Source: an uncultured Collinsella sp.
GTDB taxonomy: Bacteria; Actinomycetota; Coriobacteriia; Coriobacteriales; Coriobacteriaceae
Length of the DNA: 10,455 nt
Reading direction: 5' to 3'
Assembly: GCA_902496845.1 (NCBI GenBank)
Contig: CABVCJ010000060.1
Span: 1 to 10,455 of the forward strand
Shown here: positions 1-6,344 of the stretch, in pieces
Layout of the letters: every line of letters begins with the position of its first letter
Numbering within the stretch: the stretch's first letter is position 1
Program-made: the position numbers and the translations under genes
Notes under the pieces: generated by a model
Told to the model about the DNA's origin: nothing
The model's input: the letters and a program-made list of their open reading frames with translations, nothing else
Databases searched by the model: none

Positions 1-134
1 GACATCATTGTCGCAGCCCCGACCCGCGGTCACGAGCGGGGGCTCCTGTCGTTTCCGTGCCCTCGGATTGGGTCATAGTGTCTGTCGTTGCCAAAACATC
101 GGCGTTGTGGCAGATGCCAACGACTACCCCCTTT
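1..134. other. Left-edge region without a supportable gene
   Basis: No reading frame here looks like a known protein. Frame 1 is open from the window edge to a TAG at 76-78, so the last 25 codons of an upstream gene are possible but cannot be shown. Two imperfect stems are visible. One pairs CCCGC (23-27) with GCGGG (36-40), with AGCC/GGCT outside it and a four-base bulge. It could end an upstream transcript but has no T-run. The other pairs GTCGTTG (84-90) with CAACGAC (118-124), with six more pairs inside (91-97 against 104-110, one mismatch) and a seven-base bulge. The second is followed by CCCCCTTT. Confidence 0.4.
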
Positions 135-203
135 AAGTTGCGGTGGAATAGGGACTAAATGGGAGCCTCAGAGGCCAAAACAGTCCCTATTCCACCGCAA
201 CTT
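135..203. repeat. 69-bp palindromic element, perfect 22-bp inverted repeat
   Basis: Bases 135-156 and 182-203 are exact reverse complements over 22 bp (arms begin AAGTTGCGGT and end ACCGCAACTT). They enclose a 25-base centre that holds a smaller dyad, GCCTC-A-GAGGC, at 165-175. The element lies 56 bp before the chosen cutC start. No target-site duplication and no T-run flank it. It could be a MITE or REP-type dispersed repeat, a bidirectional terminator lacking a U-tract, or a structured 5' leader. The perfect pairing suggests either recent insertion or selection on structure. Confidence 0.75.
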
Positions 204-259
204 CATGGGCGCGTGCGACAATGCCCATCGGAAAACGTTTGTCATCTGGGGGTCTATCT

Positions 260-937
260 ATGCTGTACGAGTTTTGTGCCGAGAACTTTGAGCGGGTGCC
301 GGCGGCTATCGATGCCGGTGCAAGGCGCATCGAGCTGTGCGACAACCTTGCCGTCGGTGGTACCACGCCCTCGGCCGGCGTTATCAGCGCTGCGGTCAGC
401 TATGCTCACGAGCATGATGCGCGAGTGATGTGCATGATTCGCCCGCGTGGCGGTGACTTTCACTACAACCAGGACGAGCTGCGTATGATGGAGATGGACC
501 TGGGCCTTGCCGTGAGCGCCGGCGTTGACGGCTTGGTCTTTGGCTGCTGCAAGCCCTGCGCTGGCGGATGGGCGCTCGACGAGCTTACGTTGGGCGCCCT
601 CGTGATGGCCGCGGGCTGCGCGACCGAGGAATGCAAGCGTGAGCCCATCGACATCACCTTTCACATGGCGTTTGACCAGCTCTCGCCCGAGGCTCAACTC
701 GATGCCGTCGACACACTCGCCGATTGCGGCGTTACGCGCATCCTGACGCACGGCGGTGCCGCCGGCACGCCGATCGAGGATAATTTTGATCACCTGGCTC
801 GTTTAATCGAGTATGCGGGCGATCGTTTGACCATCCTTCCCGGCGGCGGCATCACTACGGCAAATCGCGACACGGTCGCGGCGGCGCTAGGCGTCTCCGA
901 GCTCCATGGCACCAAGATCGTGCCGCTGGAGGTATAA
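260..937 (+). CDS. cutC: CutC family protein
   Basis: A 225-residue cytoplasmic TIM-barrel protein of the CutC family (PF03932). The E. coli member is 248 residues. Family blocks are in order: RIELCDN near residues 23-29 followed by GGTTPS, MIRPRGGDF at 59-67, GLVFG, TFH-AFD at 133-139 (the common FHRAFD reads FHMAFD here), RILTHGG, and a late GGGI. The family was named for a role in copper tolerance, but that role is disputed and its biochemical activity is not settled, so the symbol implies homology only. The ATG at 260 is preferred because family proteins begin just before the LYEFCAEN-type strand and a GGGGG run lies 7 bases upstream. An in-frame ATG at 221 would add 13 unconserved residues. 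The gene's last codons carry the ribosome site of the next gene (GGAGG at 928-932). Confidence 0.9.
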   Translation: MLYEFCAENFERVPAAIDAGARRIELCDNLAVGGTTPSAGVISAAVSYAHEHDARVMCMIRPRGGDFHYNQDELRMMEMDLGLAVSAGVDGLVFGCCKPCAGGWALDELTLGALVMAAGCATEECKREPIDITFHMAFDQLSPEAQLDAVDTLADCGVTRILTHGGAAGTPIEDNFDHLARLIEYAGDRLTILPGGGITTANRDTVAAALGVSELHGTKIVPLEV

Positions 938-940
938 CCC

Positions 941-1741
941 GTGGCGCTGGTATTTGACGTTCAGCAGGCGAGCGGTAAGCCTGACGATAATCGTCGCCCT
1001 GGCACCGCGTGCCCCTTTTGCGACACGGAGGGGCTTGCCAACATCATCCAGCGCGATGGTGACTGCATCTGGCTCGAGAATAAGTTCAAGACCCTGCGCG
1101 CCACCCGTCAAACCGTGCTGATCGAGTCGGCCGATCACGATGCCGACCTGGTGACCTATGAGCCGGATGAACTCCACCATGTGATGCGGTTTGCCCTGGG
1201 TTGCTGGCAGCAGATGATTGATTCACAGCAGTATCGAAGCGTGCTCATGTACAAGAACAAGGGTCCGCTCTCGGGCGGTAGCCTCGTTCATCCGCACATG
1301 CAGATTGTGGGTTTGGAGCAGGAAGACGGCTACACTTCGCTGACTTCTGCCAATTTCGAAGGCATCAATCTCTGGCAACAGGGGAGAATCGCGGTCAACA
1401 TCTCAACCGAACCGATCATGGGGTTCTTTGAGATCAACGTTTCAGCCCCGCAGGGAATCGCTGCCAGCGATGACACGAGAGACCAAGCCGAGGCGGATCT
1501 CTTCGCCGATGCGATCCAGGTAGCTCTGCGCTATATCCTGAACGAGCACCACGGTGGTCGCGCAGAGTCGTATAACCTGTTCTTCTATCACCTGGGCGGT
1601 CGGACCATTGCCAAGGCGCTGCCGCGTTGGGTGGCTTCGCCCTACTTTGTCGGCTATCGTTTGGCCCAGGTCAATGCTGAGACCACGCTCGATGTCGATG
1701 CGGAGCGACTCCGTGCACATCTGGAGGCGCTCACATCGTAA
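941..1741 (+). CDS. DUF4931 family, galactose-1-phosphate uridylyltransferase-like protein
   Basis: A 266-residue protein starting at GTG 941, with GGAGG (928-932) eight bases upstream inside cutC. It resembles the DUF4931 family (PF16285) of lactobacilli, streptococci and others, part of the HIT/GalT superfamily. It has a CPFC pair at residues 24-27, likely half of a metal site. The stretch YKNKGPLSGGSLVHPHMQIVGL leads to H117-P-H119-M-Q121. This matches the HPHxQ active site of GalT, in which the second His is the nucleotidylated nucleophile. A nucleotidyl transferase or phosphorolytic activity on a sugar phosphate or nucleotide is therefore plausible, but the substrate is unknown. It is too short and divergent to call galT. 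The three-base gap after cutC implies one operon and probably coupled translation. Confidence 0.82.
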   Translation: MALVFDVQQASGKPDDNRRPGTACPFCDTEGLANIIQRDGDCIWLENKFKTLRATRQTVLIESADHDADLVTYEPDELHHVMRFALGCWQQMIDSQQYRSVLMYKNKGPLSGGSLVHPHMQIVGLEQEDGYTSLTSANFEGINLWQQGRIAVNISTEPIMGFFEINVSAPQGIAASDDTRDQAEADLFADAIQVALRYILNEHHGGRAESYNLFFYHLGGRTIAKALPRWVASPYFVGYRLAQVNAETTLDVDAERLRAHLEALTS

Positions 1742-1751
1742 AGTGAGCGCC
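1726..1751. terminator. Hairpin over the stop codon, between convergent genes
   Basis: GGCGCTCAC (1726-1734) and GTGAGCGCC (1743-1751) pair perfectly over 9 bp around an 8-base loop that contains the TAA stop of the DUF4931 gene. A second small stem, CCGCA/TGCGG (1751-1763), follows at once. The two genes converge here, so the hairpin could end transcription from both sides. Neither side has a T-run, so intrinsic termination is uncertain. Confidence 0.45.
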
Positions 1752-1768
1752 CGCACACTGCGGACAGT

Positions 1769-2767
1769 CTAGCGTGCCATGGCGTCGCGGCCGGCCTCGA
1801 CCCGCTTGCGCTGGGCGGCGCGCTCCTCGCCGGTTAGACGCTCAAAGAGATGCCCGATAAGCGAGGCGAGTACCTGCTGAAACAGCGTGCCGCACATGAC
1901 GGGGAATACGACTTCGCCCGGAAAGTATTGCGTGGCGATGACGGCGCCCGAAGAGATGTTACGCATGCCGCAGGTAAAGCACATGGTAGCCGTCTCGCTA
2001 TATGGCAGATGCAGCGCACGGGCGACCAGAAAACCGATGACAAAGCCGCTGATGGCGAAGGTCAAAATAAAGAGGGCGACTTCCAGGCGCACCGCGTTCA
2101 TGTGCAGCACGTACTCGCTCATGGCGGTGGAGTTGGAGGCGATAACGCCCATCATCATGAATTTGCAAGCGGGCGAGAGCGCGGGGGAGAGCTTCTCGTG
2201 TCCCCATCCACGCGTGAGCTCGTTGATCACGATGCCGAGCACGGCGGGGATGGCGATCATAAAGGCCATGTCTTGCATCATGCTCGGCACATCGATCGAG
2301 ACGGTGGCACCCAGCAAGAGCTTAAGCGTAAGCGGAATCGTCACAGGGGAGATAACCGAGGACGTCAGGATGATGGTGAGCGCGAGCGGGCCGTTGCCGC
2401 CGAACATGCTGATCCACATAAAAGCGGTGACGGCCACGGGCACGCTGTACTCGAGCACGATGCCGCAGACAAGGTTGGGGTTGGAGCCAAAGAAGAGTGA
2501 CCCTATGGCATACGCCGCGATGGGAATAAGCACTGCCGAGACCAGCAGCGCCAGAATCAGGTGCAGCGGACGGTGGAACACCTCGGCTACCTGGTGAAAA
2601 GTGTTGCTGAGCGCGCCCTGAAACGTCATAAAGGCGAAGAGGGCGGGAACAATGGGCTTGAGCACGCCGATCTGCTGGGGAAAGAGCACTCCGAGCGCCA
2701 CGCAAATCGGAACGATGATCTGCATATGCCCCGCGAGGAACTTTCCCAGTCCAGCCCATTGCTTCAT
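1769..2767 (-). CDS. Bile acid:sodium symporter (BASS) family permease
   Basis: A 332-residue membrane protein, almost wholly hydrophobic from residue 15 to 305, with about nine or ten likely transmembrane helices and a charged C-terminal tail (GEERAAQRKRVEAGRD). The pattern fits the SBF/BASS family (PF01758 or the related PF13593): FMTFQGAL near 46-53, an EYSVPVAVTAFMW stretch near 106-118, and CGMRNISSGAVIA near 266-278, like the conserved crossover segment of sodium-coupled BASS carriers. Bacterial members move bile acids, pantoate, pyruvate or other organic anions with sodium, and the substrate here cannot be read from sequence. The start at 2767 has GGGA close upstream and a better GGGAG about 11 bases upstream. 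It is transcribed away from recJ and towards the cutC pair. No clear promoter is seen for it. Confidence 0.85.
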   Translation of the reverse strand: MKQWAGLGKFLAGHMQIIVPICVALGVLFPQQIGVLKPIVPALFAFMTFQGALSNTFHQVAEVFHRPLHLILALLVSAVLIPIAAYAIGSLFFGSNPNLVCGIVLEYSVPVAVTAFMWISMFGGNGPLALTIILTSSVISPVTIPLTLKLLLGATVSIDVPSMMQDMAFMIAIPAVLGIVINELTRGWGHEKLSPALSPACKFMMMGVIASNSTAMSEYVLHMNAVRLEVALFILTFAISGFVIGFLVARALHLPYSETATMCFTCGMRNISSGAVIATQYFPGEVVFPVMCGTLFQQVLASLIGHLFERLTGEERAAQRKRVEAGRDAMAR

Positions 2768-2826
2768 ATGTCCCGTGACTCCCTTTATCCGCGAACTCGT
2801 TTGTATGGATATGCTAGACGCTCGTA

Positions 2827-2927
2827 TGCGTCCGTGCGGCTGAAACGCTCGATTATTTCGAGGCCATTACCGCCATCGTTTGCCGAAACCGCGGCGCACC
2901 GCGGCGTTTTGCGTCCGTGCCGCACGG
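2827..2927. promoter_or_regulatory. Operator-like dyad with an upstream direct repeat
   Basis: CCGTGC-C-GCACGG (2915-2927) is a perfect 13-bp dyad that abuts the TATAAT box at 2928. The 11-mer TGCGTCCGTGC occurs at 2910-2920, overlapping the dyad's left half, and again at 2827-2837, exactly 83 bp away or about eight helical turns. A second palindromic pair, CCGCGG-CGCA-CCGCGG (2889-2904), lies just upstream. A dyad in the spacer of a promoter is a typical repressor position, and the outer copy could serve the divergent permease gene. The regulator is unknown. Confidence 0.4.
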
Positions 2928-2933
2928 TATAAT
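2906..2933 (+). promoter_or_regulatory. Probable promoter of the recJ-helicase/relA operon
   Basis: A consensus -10 box TATAAT sits at 2928-2933 in the gap before the operon. The -35 region is poor: GTTTTG at 2906-2911 (16-base spacing) is the best match. Transcription would begin near 2940, giving a leader of roughly 50 bases to the short ORF at 2990. The weak -35 with a dyad in the spacer suggests an activated or repressed promoter. Confidence 0.55.
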
Positions 2934-2951
2934 AAATCCGTTCAACAGATC

Positions 2952-2969
2952 TGCCTGCCGAAGCGGGCA
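2952..2969 (+). promoter_or_regulatory. Hairpin near the 5' end of the recJ leader
   Basis: TGCCTGC (2952-2958) pairs with GCGGGCA (2963-2969) through seven pairs including one G-U, around a CGAA tetraloop. It lies shortly after the expected transcript start and ends five bases before the AGAGGA ribosome site at 2975-2980. It could protect the 5' end or tune access to that site. Confidence 0.4.
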
Positions 2970-2989
2970 TACACAGAGGACTCATCGCT

Positions 2990-3055
2990 ATGAACCGTGA
3001 GAGGTATCGCGGCGACCTGCCCCTATCGGGGGTGGGCGCCTATGTCATCGCTTAA
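2990..3055 (+). CDS. Possible 21-residue leader peptide overlapping the recJ start
   Basis: An ATG at 2990 opens 21 codons (MNRERYRGDL..., ending GAYVIA) and stops at TAA 3053-3055, overlapping the recJ ATG at 3042 in a different frame by 14 bases. It has the best ribosome site in the region, AGAGGA at 2975-2980, nine bases upstream, whereas the recJ start has only a G-rich stretch without a clear SD core. This layout suggests translational coupling: ribosomes finishing the leader would restart at the recJ ATG. The peptide has no recognisable domain. The alternative is that the SD serves an in-frame start of recJ, but the only earlier in-frame start (GTG 2997) is 16 bases from it. Confidence 0.45.
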   Translation: MNRERYRGDLPLSGVGAYVIA

Positions 3056-6000
3056 GACGACGCATCGCTGGGCGGTCGCTCGGCAAAACCCCGAGCTCGA
3101 AAAGGAGCTTTCGGCTGGCCTGGGCATACCCGGGCTGGTGGCGCGCATTATGGTTGCGCACGGCATTACATCCATCGAGGAAGGCCAACTGTTTTTGACG
3201 CCTTCGCTCGATCGCGACTGGGCGGACCCGCTCGTTATTCCGGGCATGGCGGTCGTCGCCGACCGCGTTGAGCGCGCTGTTCGCAGTCACGAGCGCATCG
3301 CCGTCTTTGGCGATTTTGACGTCGACGGCATAACGTCGACTTGTCTGTTGACCGAGGCGCTGCGGATGTTTGGCGCCAATGTCACACCGTTTATCCCGCA
3401 CCGCTTTGACGAGGGGTACGGCCTGTCGCGTGCGGCGCTCGACCGCGTCAACGAGCTCGCCCAACCCAACCTGATTGTGACCGTCGATAACGGTATTGCT
3501 GCCAAGGAAGAGGTCTCCTATCTGGAGAGCCTGGGGATCGATTTGGTGGTCACGGACCATCACGAGCCTTCCGACCAGGTGCCGCAGGGCGTGCCCCTGA
3601 CCGACCCCAAGCTCGAGGACGAGGGTCCCTCGCGCGAGCTTGCCGGTGCCGGCGTGGCACTCAAACTGGTGCAGGTCCTGGGCGAGCGTTTGGGCAAGCC
3701 GTCGTATTGGCGTTCGCTGATAGAGGTCGCGGCGCTGGGCACCGTATCCGACATGATGCCGCTCACGCCCGAGAATCGCGCACTGGTCGCCGAGGGCATC
3801 CAGCAGATGCGCGTGACGGCCCGTCCCGGCTATATCGCGCTTGCCGCACTTGCCAAGGCCGATCTTTCTACCATTACGGCCGACGGCCTGTCATTCTCGC
3901 TCATTCCCCGCTTAAACGCTGCCGGTCGCATGGCCGATCCCAAGCTGGCGCTCGACCTGCTGCTTGCCCGCAATCCCATCGAAGCAAGCGCGCTGGCGGC
4001 TGAGCTCGAAGAAATCAACCGCCAGCGCCGTGAGATCGAGGCGGAGCTCACGCGCGATGCCATGGCAAAGGTCGAGGAGACCTATGACGGCGGACGCGCG
4101 ATCGTCGTGGGCGGCGAAGGCTGGCACGAGGGTGTCAAGGGCATCGTGGCAAGCCGTCTGACCAACCGCTATCACGTGCCGGCGCTGCTGTTCTCGATCG
4201 AGGACGGTATCGCGCGCGGCTCTGGTCGCTCGGTGGGCAAAGTTAACCTGTTTGACGCCGTCGAGCGCTGTTCCGACCTGCTGATTCGTCGCGGCGGACA
4301 TGCCGGTGCGGTGGGTGTGACCATCGAGGCATCCAAGCTCGATGAATTCCGTCGTCGCCTTTCCGCCGTGCTATCGGAGATTCCCGCCGAGGACTTTGAA
4401 GACATCGACGAGGTTGCCGCCACGGTCGACCTTTCCGAATTGAATATCGAGACCATCGAGCAGATTTCCCGCCTTGAGCCGTTTGGCCAGGGTAATAAGG
4501 TGCCGCTGCTGGCTGCCGAGGGCGTGACGATGTGTGATCGCGCCGTGGTGGGTAAGACCGGCGAGCACATGCGCTTTGTGGCGACCGATGGCGCCGCGAG
4601 TGTGCCGGCTATTATGTTCCGCGTGCCGCAAATCGATAAGCTCATCAACTGCGATAGCGCTGTCGACTTGGTGTTCGAGGCCGTTGCCGAGCATTGGCAG
4701 GGTCGTGTGAAGTCCAAGCTCATGGTCAAGGATGTTCTGGTCCGCGATACCACGCTGCCCAGCGTCGACGATCCGGCATGCGAGCTTCGTCGTGGCGTGC
4801 AGCCGGCAGACTCCGATCTGCGCCTGGAGTCGCGCAAGCGCGAGACGCTCGCCCAGCTTTCCTATACCGAGCTCACGCGCTCGCTTATCCATAGCTTTAT
4901 CGGATCGAACCAGCCGCACCGCGCGCAGGTTGAGGCGCTCGACGCCTTGGCCGATCACCAGAGCGTTTTGGCGGTTATGGGAACGGGCCGCGGCAAGTCG
5001 CTCATCTTCCATGTGCATGCCGCGCGTGAGGCGGTGCTTCGCGGACGTGCGAGCATCTTTGTCTATCCGCTGCGTGCGCTTGTTGCCGACCAGGCCTATC
5101 ACCTCTCGTCGACGATGGCCGCGCTCGGCATTGGCGTTGGCGTGCTGACCGGCGAAACCGTGGAGGCCGCACGCGATGACGTGTTCGCCGGCCTAGCTTC
5201 GGGCCGCACCGGTATCGTGCTCACGACGCCCGAGTTCCTGTCTATCCACCGTGACCGCTTCGCGCGTTCGGGCCGCATCGGCTTTGTCGTTATCGATGAG
5301 GCGCACCACGCCGGCCTTGCCAAGGGCGGCGACCGCAGCGCCTATCTTGACATGCCCGATATCCTCAAAGCCCTGGGCGACCCGGTCGTTATGGCTGCGA
5401 CGGCCACCGCGACGGCTCCGGTCGTGGCCGAGCTTGCCCGCATGTTGCCGATCACTCGCACGGTGGTCGACGAGACGGTGCGCGAGAACTTGCAGCTCGA
5501 GGATGACCGAGATCTTGCGAGCCGCGAGAACCGCCTGGTGTCAATCGTGGCTACGGGGGAGAAGACCGTCATCTACGTCAACTCGCGTGATCAGTCCGTG
5601 GCGCTTGCCAAGACACTGCGCAAGCGGGTGCCCGATTGCGCGACCCGCATCGCGTTCTATAACGCGGGGCTTGCGCGCTCCGATCGTCGCCGTGTTGAGG
5701 AAGCGTTTCGTGACGGAAGCCTCAGCTGCATCGTTTCGACCTCTGCCTTTGGTGAGGGCGTCAACCTGCCCGATATTCGCCATGTCGTGCTCTACCACAT
5801 GCCGTTTGGCAGCATTGAATTTAACCAGATGAGCGGACGCGCCGGTCGCGACGGCCAACCTGCCGTGATTCACTTGCTCTATTCGTCGCGTGACGCTCGC
5901 ATTAACGAGCGCCTGCTCGACTGCTACGCGCCCGAGCGCGATGAACTCGTCACGCTCTATCGAGCGCTGCAGACTATGTGGCGCTCCAACCGCGGCAAGA

Positions 6001-6329
6001 CCGGAGACGACTCGTTTAGCGCGAGCGATATCGACATCGCGCAGATGTGCCTTGCCATCGATGCCCGCACGCCGGTCGACGAGCGCTCGGTGGAAAGCGG
6101 CCTGGGAATCTTCGAAGAGCTTGGTTTCTGTCGCGTTTCGGGGTTTGACGACACCCGTCGCATCGCGATGGCCGAAAACCCCGGCCGTGTGCAATTGAGC
6201 AGGTCAATTCGCTATTTGGAGGGCTTGCGCTCGCGCATGGAGTTCTCGGCTTTCCGGAGCTGGGCACTCGATTCGTGCGCTTCTGATATGCTAGCCAAAG
6301 TTAACCGCCCGATCGTACCGCGGGCCTAG
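3042..6329 (+). CDS. recJ: RecJ single-strand exonuclease fused to a RecQ-like DEAH helicase
   Basis: A 1095-residue fusion; E. coli RecJ has 577. Residues 1-570 form a complete RecJ. The DHH motifs are GDFDVDG (90-96), DNG with D149, TDHH (171-174) and the D237 block GTVSDMMPL, followed by RLNAAGRM (290-297). The DHHA1 part has GWHEGVKGIVASRL (from 360) and GGH (418-420), and the OB region has LEPFGQGN (478-485). All expected metal ligands are present, so 5'-3' single-strand exonuclease activity is expected. Residues about 620-960 form a superfamily 2 helicase: QPHRAQ, Walker A GTGRGKS (K652), DEAH (752-755), TATAT, VIYVNSRDQ, and QMSGRAGRDG (929-938). These are closest to RecQ, but no RecQ zinc cysteines or HRDC are seen. 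Residues 990-1095 look like a winged helix plus an unknown tail. ATG 3042 is preferred; GTG 2997 would add 15 unlikely residues. Likely role: unwinding and resection of DNA in RecF-type repair. Confidence 0.9.
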   Translation: MSSLKTTHRWAVARQNPELEKELSAGLGIPGLVARIMVAHGITSIEEGQLFLTPSLDRDWADPLVIPGMAVVADRVERAVRSHERIAVFGDFDVDGITSTCLLTEALRMFGANVTPFIPHRFDEGYGLSRAALDRVNELAQPNLIVTVDNGIAAKEEVSYLESLGIDLVVTDHHEPSDQVPQGVPLTDPKLEDEGPSRELAGAGVALKLVQVLGERLGKPSYWRSLIEVAALGTVSDMMPLTPENRALVAEGIQQMRVTARPGYIALAALAKADLSTITADGLSFSLIPRLNAAGRMADPKLALDLLLARNPIEASALAAELEEINRQRREIEAELTRDAMAKVEETYDGGRAIVVGGEGWHEGVKGIVASRLTNRYHVPALLFSIEDGIARGSGRSVGKVNLFDAVERCSDLLIRRGGHAGAVGVTIEASKLDEFRRRLSAVLSEIPAEDFEDIDEVAATVDLSELNIETIEQISRLEPFGQGNKVPLLAAEGVTMCDRAVVGKTGEHMRFVATDGAASVPAIMFRVPQIDKLINCDSAVDLVFEAVAEHWQGRVKSKLMVKDVLVRDTTLPSVDDPACELRRGVQPADSDLRLESRKRETLAQLSYTELTRSLIHSFIGSNQPHRAQVEALDALADHQSVLAVMGTGRGKSLIFHVHAAREAVLRGRASIFVYPLRALVADQAYHLSSTMAALGIGVGVLTGETVEAARDDVFAGLASGRTGIVLTTPEFLSIHRDRFARSGRIGFVVIDEAHHAGLAKGGDRSAYLDMPDILKALGDPVVMAATATATAPVVAELARMLPITRTVVDETVRENLQLEDDRDLASRENRLVSIVATGEKTVIYVNSRDQSVALAKTLRKRVPDCATRIAFYNAGLARSDRRRVEEAFRDGSLSCIVSTSAFGEGVNLPDIRHVVLYHMPFGSIEFNQMSGRAGRDGQPAVIHLLYSSRDARINERLLDCYAPERDELVTLYRALQTMWRSNRGKTGDDSFSASDIDIAQMCLAIDARTPVDERSVESGLGIFEELGFCRVSGFDDTRRIAMAENPGRVQLSRSIRYLEGLRSRMEFSAFRSWALDSCASDMLAKVNRPIVPRA

Positions 6330-6344
6330 GGGAAGGGGACCTCG

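Noticed and set aside
1..27. Possible minus-strand gene leaving the left edge, from GTG near 27 with AGGAG upstream
   Set aside because: Fewer than ten codons lie inside the window and the sequence gives nothing to identify.
254..793. 179-codon minus-strand frame opposite cutC
   Set aside because: Shadow of cutC; no recognisable motif and no suitable ribosome site considered convincing.
941..1741. Calling this gene galT
   Set aside because: It shares the HPHxQ site, but its length and overall sequence fit DUF4931 rather than true galactose-1-phosphate uridylyltransferase, and no galactose genes are nearby.
1850..2597. Two plus-strand frames of 216 and 236 codons
   Set aside because: Both overlap the permease gene on the opposite strand and have low-complexity, charged or Met/Ser-rich translations without motifs.
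1769..2767. Arsenite exporter Acr3
   Set aside because: It belongs to the same broad fold, but no arsenic resistance genes are adjacent and the visible motifs fit the SBF/BASS branch better.
2790..2805. LexA-like box (GAACTCGTTT) before recJ
   Set aside because: The half-sites are two bases apart rather than four, and the second is imperfect, so it does not fit the actinobacterial or Bacillus SOS box.
2997..3041. GTG start that would extend RecJ by 15 residues
   Set aside because: The added residues do not resemble RecJ N-termini, and the SD is 16 bases away, too far. ATG 3042 is preferred, though not proven.
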